Source: Candidatus Hydrogenedentota bacterium (GTDB lineage: Bacteria > Hydrogenedentota > Hydrogenedentia > Hydrogenedentales > CAITNO01). From it: a stretch of DNA of 64,000 nt. Shown piece after piece: positions 1-8,306 of this stretch (position 1 is its first letter; each line of letters begins with the position of its first letter). The notes under the pieces are model-generated. The model ran no database searches. It was given only the letters and a program-made list of their open reading frames with translations, and was not told where the DNA came from. The DNA lies in contig CAITNO010000042.1 in NCBI GenBank assembly GCA_903893795.1, positions 1 to 64,000 on the forward strand, given 5' to 3'. A program made the translations under genes and the position numbers.

Positions 1-1
1 C

Positions 2-823
2 CCGCGAACAAATAGAAGGGCTATCACGAGAGAAGAATTGAAGCGGCTCTTTGAAATTGCACCGGAACACAGGCGTTTGTTGTACTGCGTGGCACTCGTT
101 TCCGGATTACGGGTGGGAGAACTGCGGGCGCTGGCTCTTGACGATTTGGACACAGTAAACAATGGCCTGCGGCTCCATGCCGAATGGACCAAGAACAGAA
201 AAGAAGGCTGGCAGCCACTTCCTGCAAGTATTGTCGAACGCCTTAAAGCCTTCGCGGAAAGTGGCGAACCGCAGGCGCTCTACCACCGGTTCAAGGTCAA
301 ACAGAGGCCCACTCGCGAGGTGCCGGAGAATCCGTTACTGTATGTGCCCAACAATCCTGCCGGCAGTCTGGATTGTGATTTAGCCGCCGCCGGCATTCCA
401 AAAGCGACGAAGGAAGGCAAGATAGATTTTCATGCCTTGCGTGTCGCATTTGTTTCATTTGTCATTGAAGCTGGTGCCACAGTCAAAGAGGCTCAGCTGT
501 TGGCCAGACACTCGGCGGCGAACCTGACTATGAATGTTTATGCGCGAGCACGGGAAGACCGATTATCAGAGCTGGCACACGCTGTGGGGGCTAGCATCAT
601 CCCCACGGGGAACACAACAGGAGCACAACAGAAAACAGCCCCTTTTGCAAGTAGCTGTGCGGGAAGAACTTATATGGTGGGCGAGGAGGGGCTCGAACCC
701 TCATCCCCTTACGGGGAACGGATTTTAAGTCCGTCGTGTATGCCAGTTCCACCACTCGCCCAGGGAAATCAGTCTCTGCGAAACTGCCTCCTCCTTAGAC
801 GTTATACCACCCGGTGCGGGTGA
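2..823 (+). CDS. Tyrosine recombinase/integrase, C-terminal part (5' end outside window)
   Basis: The frame is open from base 2, so the gene starts upstream of the window. The catalytic part of a tyrosine recombinase is visible: SGLRVGELRALALDDLD (first catalytic Arg), TKN (candidate Lys), HALR (His-x-x-Arg), LLARHS (His) and MNVYARA (nucleophile Tyr). The conserved domain ends near base 605. The last 70 or so codons run antisense through a tRNA-Leu gene and are probably not functional sequence, as often seen when an integrase abuts its tRNA target. By analogy with integrative elements, the mobile element it served would lie to the left, with the tRNA 3' end as attachment site; this is inference. 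Class is confident, exact end is not. Confidence 0.85.
   Translation, partial: PRTNRRAITREELKRLFEIAPEHRRLLYCVALVSGLRVGELRALALDDLDTVNNGLRLHAEWTKNRKEGWQPLPASIVERLKAFAESGEPQALYHRFKVKQRPTREVPENPLLYVPNNPAGSLDCDLAAAGIPKATKEGKIDFHALRVAFVSFVIEAGATVKEAQLLARHSAANLTMNVYARAREDRLSELAHAVGASIIPTGNTTGAQQKTAPFASSCAGRTYMVGEEGLEPSSPYGERILSPSCMPVPPLAQGNQSLRNCLLLRRYTTRCG
675..761 (-). tRNA. tRNA-Leu (anticodon UAA)
   Basis: On the minus strand the sequence begins GGGCGAGTGG and ends CTCGCCC-A-CCA, giving a perfect 7-bp acceptor stem with an encoded CCA. The anticodon stem-loop is ACGGA-CTTAAAA-TCCGT with anticodon TAA. A long variable arm (CCCCGTAAGGGG) marks a class II tRNA, as expected for leucine. The T arm contains GGGTTCGAGCCCC. 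The gene lies antisense inside the tail of the integrase reading frame and is a likely integration target. Confidence 0.96.
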
Positions 824-1034
824 ATCAAGGCGTTTTACCGCGCCGTCGAACATGACACCGGGGGCGCCGACGATAGGTGTTGCACCGCTATCCTCTACAC
901 TGGCCGCACATCGGGTTCATACGCTTTGCGGCCCGTTCTCGGGGGAGATTGGGTTGCCATGCCTTCGTCGGCGCGGCATTTCGGGAGCGGGCTGTTGCTT
1001 TCGACTGCATCGCACAACGGACAAGGAGTGTCTT

Positions 1035-1524
1035 ATGAGCAAGTACAACGGGAATCTCGGATTTTCGGTTTGTTTTGTGTTGTGTTCGGCGCTGTCGGCG
1101 TCTGGGGACGGAGCACCGGACGTGAAGAAGGTGAACACGGCCATAGTCCCGGTCCCAGGCGGGAGCGAGACCTGGATGTCGCGGCACAATGCGATGAATG
1201 CGCGGACGAAGGAGGGGCATGTCGATCTTGTGTATATAGGCGATTCGATTGTCGCGAGTTGGAAATGGGACGGGGAGCCGGTGTGGGATTATTACTAAGG
1301 GAAACGCATTGGGATGGTCCTGGGAATCTCGGGCGACCGGACGGAGCAGGTTCTGTGGCGTCTGCAGCACGGCACCCGCGTCGCTCATGCCGGACTTCGA
1401 GCAACCGAACGAGGAGGGACACCGCGTTTGGGCCGCGGCCACCGAAGCGAAGGTGGCGGAGCTTACGGGGGACACGCCGATCCCCGAGATGCCCGCGATA
1501 CCGGAAGCGAAGGATAAAGGCTGA
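1035..1524 (+). pseudogene. Decayed SGNH/GDSL-type hydrolase
   Basis: A good ribosome site (AAGGAG, 1023-1028) precedes ATG 1035. The first 88 codons encode a signal-like segment and the SGNH block I region (RHNAMNARTKEGHVDLVYIGDSIVASW). A TAA at 1296-1298 then interrupts, in frame with the continuation GISGDRTEQVLWRLQHGT. Next the text jumps, in another frame, to the usual C-terminal end of such enzymes (EEGHRVWAAATEAKVAELTGDTP, ending 1524). So the gene has a premature stop, a frameshift, and lacks most of its central part including the catalytic Asp-His region. The family would be secreted esterases or PAF-acetylhydrolase-like lipases. It is almost certainly not functional. Confidence 0.75.
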
Positions 1525-1554
1525 GGGCTGAAGGACGAAGAAAAGAATTAGAGA

Positions 1555-2199
1555 TTAGCGCAGGTCCGGTTGTTCTTGTTTCTTCGTGCCTGCGATGGCT
1601 GGCCGAAAGGCCGGGCGGAGCAGCAGCCAGATGCCCAGGAAGGATAGGAACAGCCAGACCGTCAGGTAAGGGCCAACATCGTAGGGCTCGGCGTATCCGG
1701 GAACGGGGATGCGGGCCCACGTGGCATACCACCATTGCGGGAAAACGCGGATCTTGGGAACCCAGGGCATGAGCCAGGGAAAGCCGCCGTGGGAGATGAG
1801 GTCGAAGCACAGGTGCGAGAAGGCGCCGACACCCAGACTCCACAGCACAAAGCGTCCTTTTCGGGGGAATTCAGCCACTCTTGTTCCGTTGTGAAAAGCG
1901 GCAAGCCCCAAGTTCCAGACCCGTGCAGGAAAGCGGGTGCCTGAAAAGAAGCCCAAGCGTTGGGCGGCCATTTGCAGCGCAGCCCACAGGAGTAGTCCGC
2001 CGGGGATGCAAAAGCAAATCAACCCAGCCAAAGAGTGTCCGATACCCTGCGCGAAGTGTCCGCGAGAAAAGGCGCCGAAGGCATCCACAACGTCGGGCAT
2101 GCCGGCACCCACACAGAGCGCCGGAATGTCGAAAGCGCCGGGCCAGCGCCGCCAGAGCGGCGCAATCAGTCCCTGATGTGATGGGAAACCAAAGGGCAT
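1555..2199 (-). CDS. DUF4184-type integral membrane protein
   Basis: 214 residues starting MPFGFPSHQGLIAPLWRRW; the open frame extends further upstream but that part overlaps tRNA-Cys and repeat sequence, so the internal ATG at 2199 is preferred. The N-terminal pattern (MPF-x-x-P-S-H, then LCVGAGMPDVVDAFG) resembles DUF4184 proteins, which carry conserved His/Asp residues before their membrane spans. Four to five hydrophobic segments are visible (GHSLAGLICFCIPGGLLLWA, FVLWSLGVGAFSHLCFDLIS, LTVWLFLSFLGIWLLL). Function of the family is unknown. It stands alone between a pseudogene and a tRNA. Confidence 0.7.
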   Translation of the reverse strand: MPFGFPSHQGLIAPLWRRWPGAFDIPALCVGAGMPDVVDAFGAFSRGHFAQGIGHSLAGLICFCIPGGLLLWAALQMAAQRLGFFSGTRFPARVWNLGLAAFHNGTRVAEFPRKGRFVLWSLGVGAFSHLCFDLISHGGFPWLMPWVPKIRVFPQWWYATWARIPVPGYAEPYDVGPYLTVWLFLSFLGIWLLLRPAFRPAIAGTKKQEQPDLR

Positions 2200-2207
2200 A
2201 AGATTGC

Positions 2208-2242
2208 TGAAGGGTGAAGGTTGAAGGCTAAAGGATGAATAA
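2208..2242. repeat. Degenerate heptamer repeat (GAAGGCT-like)
   Basis: Reads gaagggtgaaggttgaaggc and continues aaaggatgaa. The same heptamer theme recurs in intergenic DNA near 1514-1540, 2538-2570 and 16258-16281. It looks like a simple-sequence intergenic spacer with no coding content. Confidence 0.6.
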
Positions 2243-2378
2243 AACCCTTTGAGAAATGTACCACCGCGCCGGGGGGTGAAGCGAATCGAAGGAACCGTGC
2301 CGCCTCCGCTTCTCCGGATGGAGAAAGGAATGCTCAGGCAGATTTTGGGGGAGGTCGGGAGGAGAATGCAGAAAAAAT

Positions 2379-2453
2379 TGGAGGCGGCACCCGGATTTGA
2401 ACCGGGGTATAAAGGCTTTGCAGGCCTCTGCCTTACCACTTGGCTATGCCGCC
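2379..2453 (-). tRNA. tRNA-Cys (anticodon GCA)
   Basis: The minus strand starts GGCGGCATAGCCAAGTGG and ends with the matching acceptor strand TGCCGCC-T-CCA. The anticodon arm is GAGGC-CTGCAAA-GCCTT with anticodon GCA. The T arm is CCCCGGTTCAAATCCGGG. The CCA is encoded. Total 75 nt including CCA, a normal length for class I. Confidence 0.96.
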
Positions 2454-2537
2454 ACCGTATGCTGAATTCTAGGCGATGGGCCAGGGATATGTCAAATCGA
2501 TGACAATTGGGAAGCGAAGATATAGGGGACAAAAGGG

Positions 2538-2570
2538 TATAAAGGCTGAAGGCTAAAGGCTGAAGGGGAA
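2538..2570. repeat. Degenerate heptamer repeat (AAGGCTG-like)
   Basis: Reads tataaaggctgaaggctaaa then ggctgaagggga: about four copies of the same heptamer as at 2208-2242 and 16258-16281. It lies in the spacer before the esterase gene. Confidence 0.6.
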
Positions 2571-2657
2571 CAGGGAGGGATGGCAACCAGTGTTTGTTCG
2601 GATTTGTGGCTTTGCCGCAGAATGTTGGAGAGACAGGCGTCTTTAAGGAGGTGCATT

Positions 2658-4781
2658 ATGCGGATCGCATGGATGACCGTTTTCATGACTGCGGTTTTCG
2701 GTTGTATCGGGTCCGGGGCGCAAGAGCAGGCTTGTACTGTGGACCAGTTTAGTCTGGGGCCGGTGCCGGCCGCCCAGGACCTGCGCACGATGGTGCGGTG
2801 TCATCTGGTGCGGCAAAGTTGCGCGTTGCTGGAGCAGGCCGCTGCAAAGCGGAAGGCGGCGTTCGATGCGGGCGCGTGGCAGGCTTGGCGCGACGGTGTG
2901 CGCCAGCGCGTGCGCGCGGCGCTGGGCGAAATGCGCTTTGGCGCCGATGGGCCGCCCCTCAATGTGCGGGCTGTATCCCGGCATGCGTTGAAGGGCTGCG
3001 CCGTTGAGAACGTGCTGTTTGAATCGCTGCCCGGCTGGGATGTGAACGCCTCGGTCTTTCTGCCCGATGCCGCCGCCTTTCCGCCGCCATGGCCGGCCAT
3101 TGTGGTGCCCGTGGGGCACAGCGGCAAGCAGATGGCCGACTACCAGATCCCGGCGCAGTTCTTTGCCCGCTGCGGCTATGTTGCGGTTCTCTTTGATCCG
3201 CCCGGCATGGCGGGCGAAAAGCAGGGCGGCAACGACCACTTCATCGACGGGGTGCGCTGCTATCTTACCGGCCATTCGTCCAACCGCTATTTCGTCCTGG
3301 ATGCGTTGCGCTGCGTCGATTATCTCGCCACGCGGCCCGATGTGGACATGCGGCACGGCGTGGGGATGACGGGCGTCAGCGGCGGGGGCACGACCACGAC
3401 CTTTGCCGCGCTGCTCGATGAGCGCATTGCCGCGGCGGGACCGGCCTGCTGCGCCGTCCCAACGGCCTGCCATCCCATCATTGACGTGTATGCGCCCTGC
3501 GCCGAGACGCTCCCATGGAAACGCTTCGCCGACGGCTACGATGATGTGGACCTGCTCGCCGCCGCACTGCCCACACCGGTGCTGCTCATGGCGGGCGAGC
3601 GCGATGAAGTGTTCAAGATTGACTGGAGCAACCAGATTGCGGCCACCGTCACCGAATGCTTCAAGAAGGCGCAATCGCCCGAGCGGTTCCGCTATTTCGC
3701 CGATGCAGGCGGGCATGGCTATTCGGTGACCATGGCGCGCCAGTTTGCACTGTGGATGGACCGTTGGATTCGTGACACGCCTGGCCGGATAATCCCCGAA
3801 TTTGGCAAGGACGACATTGAACTGGCCGACCCGAAACTGCTCCAGTGCAAGCCCCGCCTCGACGTCAACATGTTTACCGTCAACCGCGACCTAGCCGCGG
3901 TGTTGCATGAAAAGCGGTCCGGCCTGGATGTGCGCGAGGCGGCCAAACAACTCTGCGGCGTGACAGGTGTACCCGTCGTTCCGACAGCCCGGCTCGGCGC
4001 GAAGACGCTGGTGTGGTTTCACTGGCTGCAAGAGGCCATGCTCCAGACCGAGCCGGACATCGAGCTGCCCGTGAGTTTTCTCTACCCGGCGCGGGAAGGA
4101 TGGAAGGGCGGTGCGGTGCTCTATTTCGACGACCGCGGACGCTGGAGCGACCTGCGCGGTCAGGGCCCGCTCACGGTGGTGACGCACTTTACCGAAAGGG
4201 ATACCGACGGCCCGGCCATTCTGACGGTTGACCTGCGCGGTTGGGGTGACACGGCCTCGGCCGACATGCCCTATGACTTGGCCGGATGGGCGGATCGGTC
4301 CCGCTGGACCGCCTATGTCTCCGCCGCGGCGGGCGACCCCATTCTGGCGATGCGCATTCGTGACGGCCTGGCCGCGTTGGCCTGGCTGCGCAGTCGCGGT
4401 GAGATTGACCCGGCGAGGATTGTGGTGGGTGGGCACGGCATGGGCGGCATTGTCGCGCTGCATGTTGCGGCCATCGACGGACAGGTCGCGGGCGCGTTCA
4501 GCCTGAGTGGACTTGGTTCCTTTGAGAGCCTGGCCGCCTCCGAAAAGTATGTGTGGTCACATGAGGACTTTCTGCCGGGTGTGCTGCTGCACTACGACCT
4601 GCCGGAGTTGGTGAACGCGCTGCCCATGCCGGTGTTGATCGCCAACCCGCTGGACGCGGAAAAGAAGCCGCTGGATGCGGAGGCAGTTGCGAAACTGTAT
4701 CCGCCCTGCGACGGGCTCACTGCTGCGCAGGAGAGTAGTGGACAGATGGTGCGGTTTGTTGCGGGGGTGATGCAGAAATGA
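2658..4781 (+). CDS. Secreted double-domain alpha/beta-hydrolase (acetyl xylan esterase-like)
   Basis: 707 residues; ATG 2658 follows an excellent AAGGAGGTG site at 2645-2653. An N-terminal signal segment (RIAWMTVFMTAVFGCIGSGAQ) points to export. The first hydrolase domain (about residues 60-390) has the nucleophile elbow GVSGGGT, a late Asp region (LMAGERDEVF) and a late His (DAGGHGYS), so its triad looks complete. A second hydrolase-like domain (about 430-707) has GGHGMGG at the elbow, with Gly where the Ser should be, and LIANPLDAE instead of a clean acid motif; it is probably non-catalytic. Similar proteins deacetylate plant polysaccharides, but the substrate is not shown by the sequence. 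Stands alone as a transcription unit. Confidence 0.8.
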   Translation: MRIAWMTVFMTAVFGCIGSGAQEQACTVDQFSLGPVPAAQDLRTMVRCHLVRQSCALLEQAAAKRKAAFDAGAWQAWRDGVRQRVRAALGEMRFGADGPPLNVRAVSRHALKGCAVENVLFESLPGWDVNASVFLPDAAAFPPPWPAIVVPVGHSGKQMADYQIPAQFFARCGYVAVLFDPPGMAGEKQGGNDHFIDGVRCYLTGHSSNRYFVLDALRCVDYLATRPDVDMRHGVGMTGVSGGGTTTTFAALLDERIAAAGPACCAVPTACHPIIDVYAPCAETLPWKRFADGYDDVDLLAAALPTPVLLMAGERDEVFKIDWSNQIAATVTECFKKAQSPERFRYFADAGGHGYSVTMARQFALWMDRWIRDTPGRIIPEFGKDDIELADPKLLQCKPRLDVNMFTVNRDLAAVLHEKRSGLDVREAAKQLCGVTGVPVVPTARLGAKTLVWFHWLQEAMLQTEPDIELPVSFLYPAREGWKGGAVLYFDDRGRWSDLRGQGPLTVVTHFTERDTDGPAILTVDLRGWGDTASADMPYDLAGWADRSRWTAYVSAAAGDPILAMRIRDGLAALAWLRSRGEIDPARIVVGGHGMGGIVALHVAAIDGQVAGAFSLSGLGSFESLAASEKYVWSHEDFLPGVLLHYDLPELVNALPMPVLIANPLDAEKKPLDAEAVAKLYPPCDGLTAAQESSGQMVRFVAGVMQK

Positions 4782-5153
4782 AAACAAGATTTGTTGACCA
4801 CGGAAGACTTGGGAATGCACGGAAAAGGACAAAGCAGGGAATCGGGGAGGATAGAAAGTGGAGAGCGGCGGAAGCATGAGCACTCATGCAGAATAAACAT
4901 GAATGGAGATGATGGACAGGAGCAGGCAATCAGAGATTATCTCGCATCATCCTGTATATCCTGCTCATTCATTGTCAAAAGGTACCATGTCAATCGGGTG
5001 AGGAGAGTTCTTGGGGAATGGGGTCGGGAACAGCCTCGGTCGCCTTACTGGCGGGAGGCATGGGAAATACCCTGAATCCTTTTCCCGTGTCGGCGTGATA
5101 TACTCCGCGCCACTTTAGGGCCTTTGTTTGAACCATAAACGGAAGCATGTTTA
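4782..5153. other. Intergenic spacer with degenerate repeats, no convincing gene
   Basis: 372 bases. It contains ccacggaagacttgggaatg and cacggaaaagg, and a stretch near 4900-4975 related to the spacer text at 19640-19756 (attcatg, tcctgt, cctgctcat). An open frame at 4791-5075 has no recognisable content. A possible -10 element TATACT lies at 5099-5104 before the next gene, without a convincing -35. Confidence 0.5.
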
Positions 5154-6938
5154 GTGCAACGACTCTTGAATCTCAGCAAACTGTCTCCCGCCAAGGCTCT
5201 TCTTTTGTGCATGGGCATTGGGTTTGTTCTTTGTCTTCCGGGACTCAAGCTGGGCCTGGTGGCGGACGACTACATGCACGTGGCCGTGCTGGAGAAGCTG
5301 CTTCCTCTCGGGGGGCCGCTGGACCTTTTTGACTGGGCGCCGGGGAATCCCGAGGCGCTGCAGCCGCGCATCGCCCACGGTCCCTATCCCTGGACAACGA
5401 CTCCCAACGTGCGCGTGGTGTTCTTCCGTCCCCTTTCGTCCGCGCTCATCGCGCTGGACCATGCGCTGTTCAAGAACTGCGTCCCCATGCAGCATCTGCA
5501 TTCGACGCTTTGGTATCTGCTCATCATCCTCGCGTGCCATTTGCTCTATCGCAGGAGTCTGCCCGGCGCGGTGGCATTTCTGGCACTGCTGCTGTTTGCG
5601 CTGGATGAGACGCACCTGTTTGCGGCGGTATGGCTGGCGAACCGCAACGCGTTGGTGGCGGCGGTTCCGGCATTGTTCGGCCTGTGCGCACATGTGCGCT
5701 GGCGCGAGGACGGATGGAAGCCCGGTCTGCCGCTGTCGCTGCTGGGCTATGGGCTGGGCCTGATGGGAGGCGAGACGGCGCTGGGCGCGCTGGCCTATCT
5801 GGCGGCGTACGAATTCTTTGCCGGGCCGGGGCGCTGGCCCCGGCGCTTGGCCGCGTTTCTTCCCGCGACCGCGCTGGTGCTGGTCTATCTGGCCGCCTAC
5901 AAAACCATGGGCTACGGCGCGTCCGGGTCCGGATTCTACATCGACCCGATTGGCGAGCCCTGGTCGTACCTCTCCAAGGCGCCGGGGCGCATGTCGGCGC
6001 TCTTTGGAGCCAAACTGCTTGGATTTGCCGCCGACCTGTGGGCCGTGGGTTCCTTTATCCGGCCCTTGGCGGTGCTCTCGGGTCTTGCAGGAGTTGGGCT
6101 GGTCGTGGCAATCTTGAAGGCCCACTGGTCGCTCGTGACGGCGGGGGAGCGGCGTCTGCTGTCGTGGATGGTGCCCGGCGCGGTGCTGTCCATCCTTCCC
6201 GTGGCGGCGACGGTGCCGACGAGTCGCTTGTTGCTGGTGCCGTCGGTGGGGGTGTGCGCGCTGTTGGCGGTGGTGCTTCATGCGTGGTGGCAGGCGCGCA
6301 AAGCGGTTGCCGTTCCGCGGTGGGAGGCGGTGGCGTGCTGGTTTCTGGTGGCGGTTCACCTGGTGGTTCCCGTGGCTGTCTGGACAGGCACTTCGGTGGT
6401 GTTTTCAGTGGTGGGCAGGAAAATGGAGCGTGACGCCCTTTCGCCACAGACGGATGCGGCGATGGCCGGGGCAAGCCGCTTTGTGCTGCTTGTTGCGCCC
6501 GACCCCATGGTCAACGTGTATGTACCGATCATACGCGCCGTCACACGGCACGAATCCATGCCGGACAGTTGGCTGATCGTGTCGCCCAGTCCCTTCCCGC
6601 ACCGGGTCCGGCGTACTGCGCCAAACCGGCTGGAGGTGGAAATCGTCGGCGGCAGCCTCGGCAGTCAACTGGCGGACTTCCTTTTCAGCAACGGGGAGCA
6701 TCCCTTCCGCGCAGGCCACAAAGTGGCGTTGGCGGGGGCGACCATTACGGTGCTGGAGGCCAGCGAAGTCGGGCCGACGAAAATGGCCGTTGAGTTTGAC
6801 CGCCCATTGGAAGATCCGGCGCTGCGTTTCCTCAGCGCCAAGAATGGATACTTGGAGCGCATGCCCTTGCCCGCTGTCGGGGAAACAATGGAGATTCCGG
6901 CACAGCGGAGTCTGATTTCCAGCCTGGGACGTCCGTAG
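5154..6938 (+). CDS. Multi-span membrane protein, GT-C glycosyltransferase-like
   Basis: 594 residues from GTG 5154; GGAAG at 5141-5145 is the plausible ribosome site, and the nearby ATG at 5147 is out of frame. There are roughly ten hydrophobic segments between residues 12 and 430, followed by a soluble C-terminal domain of about 150 residues. An early luminal-type acidic pair (LVADDYMHV) follows the first span, and later a large loop (NVRVVFFRPLSSALIALDH) precedes further spans. This layout resembles lipid-linked-sugar glycosyltransferases of the GT-C fold, but no family signature is definitive. Function unknown; single gene. Confidence 0.7.
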   Translation: MQRLLNLSKLSPAKALLLCMGIGFVLCLPGLKLGLVADDYMHVAVLEKLLPLGGPLDLFDWAPGNPEALQPRIAHGPYPWTTTPNVRVVFFRPLSSALIALDHALFKNCVPMQHLHSTLWYLLIILACHLLYRRSLPGAVAFLALLLFALDETHLFAAVWLANRNALVAAVPALFGLCAHVRWREDGWKPGLPLSLLGYGLGLMGGETALGALAYLAAYEFFAGPGRWPRRLAAFLPATALVLVYLAAYKTMGYGASGSGFYIDPIGEPWSYLSKAPGRMSALFGAKLLGFAADLWAVGSFIRPLAVLSGLAGVGLVVAILKAHWSLVTAGERRLLSWMVPGAVLSILPVAATVPTSRLLLVPSVGVCALLAVVLHAWWQARKAVAVPRWEAVACWFLVAVHLVVPVAVWTGTSVVFSVVGRKMERDALSPQTDAAMAGASRFVLLVAPDPMVNVYVPIIRAVTRHESMPDSWLIVSPSPFPHRVRRTAPNRLEVEIVGGSLGSQLADFLFSNGEHPFRAGHKVALAGATITVLEASEVGPTKMAVEFDRPLEDPALRFLSAKNGYLERMPLPAVGETMEIPAQRSLISSLGRP

Positions 6939-7016
6939 ACAATTGGGAATGAGGCATTGGAAAGACGGGAACCGCGACATGTCGGTGTGTCTGCGTGGTG
7001 AGTGGGGGATACAGGG

Positions 7017-7047
7017 TTGGGCGGATGGCCGTATCAGTGACTATAAT
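7017..7047 (+). promoter_or_regulatory. Possible sigma70-type promoter for the secreted nucleoside-hydrolase-like gene
   Basis: A perfect TATAAT lies at 7042-7047, 61 bases before the start codon at 7108. The best -35 candidate is TTGGGC at 7017-7022, with a rather long 19-base spacer, so only the -10 half is convincing. Confidence 0.35.
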
Positions 7048-7107
7048 GCAGGGTGTGCCGTCTTTGACGGGACAACAAAGCGCCGGAACCTTTGTAGAGG
7101 AGTTGTC

Positions 7108-8130
7108 ATGTTTGCTCGTTGGTGTGCCATTTTGATGGTTTTGTTGATGCCGGTCGGCGTTGCACTGGCTGGGGAAGCCGCTCCGGGGTCGGTGCCTGTG
7201 ATTCATATCACCGACCTGTATCATCCGCACAACGACCCGGACGATCATTTTGACCTGGCCACCGTCTTTGGCATGCCTGCATTCGACATCCGGGCCGTTG
7301 TCATAGACACGGGCAAGGAGGGCGTCGGGCGTCCGGGGCTGCCTGCGGTGCAGCAGATGATGCACATCACGGGCAAGACGGTGCCCTGTGCCACGGGGTT
7401 GGTGGAGAATCTCAAGTCGCAGGCGGACCGGTGCGAGCAGCAGCCCGCCGAGGCGCAGGCGGGCGTGAACCTGATTCTCAAAGTGCTGCGCGAATCGGAC
7501 AGGCCGGTGACGGTGTTCTGCGTGGGCAGCCTGCGCGACCTGGCGGCGGCATACAACCGCGAGCCCGAATTATTGAAGACCAAGATGGCCCGTTGCTATG
7601 TGAATGCGGGCGATACGGCGGGGGCAATGGAATGGAACGTGGGCCTGGACCCGCATGCCTATGTGCGCGTCATGGACAGTCCGTTGCCAATTTATTGGAT
7701 GCCCTGTTTTGGTGCCGACGGCTATCAGAGTTATTGGCATTTCCGGCAGGCCGACGTGCTGGAGGGTGCCCCGTTGGCCCTCCAAAACTTTATGGTCTAC
7801 GCCCTGACGAAGCGGCCGGTGGCGGAACGCGACCCGATTGCGGCGCTGAACGACCCTATTGCCCCGAAGGTGCGCGAGAAAATTTGGGGAGACCTGCGCA
7901 ACATGTGGTGCACCGCGGGATACCTGCATGCGGCGGGGGTGGACAATGACACGTTCAGTTTCCGCAAAGTGCCCGTGCATCTGGACAACAACGGAACCAG
8001 CCGGATAACCAACGGAAGCGACGGGTTGCAGGTGTTGACTTTCCACGTCGAGGATACGGCGGCATACAGTGCGTCGATGGGAAAGGCGTTGCGCGAGATT
8101 TGCTCGAAACTGGGGACGGCAGGCAATTAA
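7108..8130 (+). CDS. Secreted nucleoside-hydrolase-like protein
   Basis: 340 residues; ATG 7108 follows AGAGGAG. A signal peptide (MFARWCAILMVLLMPVGVALAGE) indicates export. The mature N-terminus carries HITDLYHPHNDPDDHFDLAT, close to the Asp-rich calcium-binding motif of inosine-uridine nucleoside hydrolases (DxNDxDD). Later segments VTVFCVGSLRDLAAAY and MARCYVNAGDT match the order of that fold, where the family has TLVALGPLTNLA and IVVMGG. It probably cleaves a glycosidic bond or is a degenerate relative; the substrate is not evident. Single gene. Confidence 0.72.
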   Translation: MFARWCAILMVLLMPVGVALAGEAAPGSVPVIHITDLYHPHNDPDDHFDLATVFGMPAFDIRAVVIDTGKEGVGRPGLPAVQQMMHITGKTVPCATGLVENLKSQADRCEQQPAEAQAGVNLILKVLRESDRPVTVFCVGSLRDLAAAYNREPELLKTKMARCYVNAGDTAGAMEWNVGLDPHAYVRVMDSPLPIYWMPCFGADGYQSYWHFRQADVLEGAPLALQNFMVYALTKRPVAERDPIAALNDPIAPKVREKIWGDLRNMWCTAGYLHAAGVDNDTFSFRKVPVHLDNNGTSRITNGSDGLQVLTFHVEDTAAYSASMGKALREICSKLGTAGN

Positions 8131-8159
8131 CCGTCGCGCGGGGCGATTCTCGACGGGTA

Positions 8160-8306
8160 TTAACGGCCTACGGCGTTGACAAGTTTGCTGACAATGGGGA
8201 TGTTGTACCCCATGTGCGCGGCGACGCCCGCAGCGATGAACAGGATCAGGAGAACGGTCACGAGCGCCCCGATCTTGTGCGCAAACGTCTCAAGATCATA
8301 GGTCAT
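8160..8306 (-). CDS. 48-residue single-span membrane protein coupled to a histidine kinase
   Basis: Starts at ATG 8306 ([20 protein letters not shown]), inside the last codons of the upstream kinase gene, overlapping its stop by 11 bases in another frame. One long hydrophobic helix (residues about 13-32) is followed by a short tail ending VNAVGR. The overlap suggests translational coupling, so it may be a small partner of the sensor kinase, but nothing in the sequence gives a function. A longer frame from 8351 exists but would overlap the kinase more. Confidence 0.6.
   Translation of the reverse strand: MTYDLETFAHKIGALVTVLLILFIAAGVAAHMGYNIPIVSKLVNAVGR

Noticed and set aside
4791..5075. 94-codon open frame in the spacer before the membrane protein
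   Set aside because: It consists of repeat-type spacer text and has no start signal or protein-like pattern.
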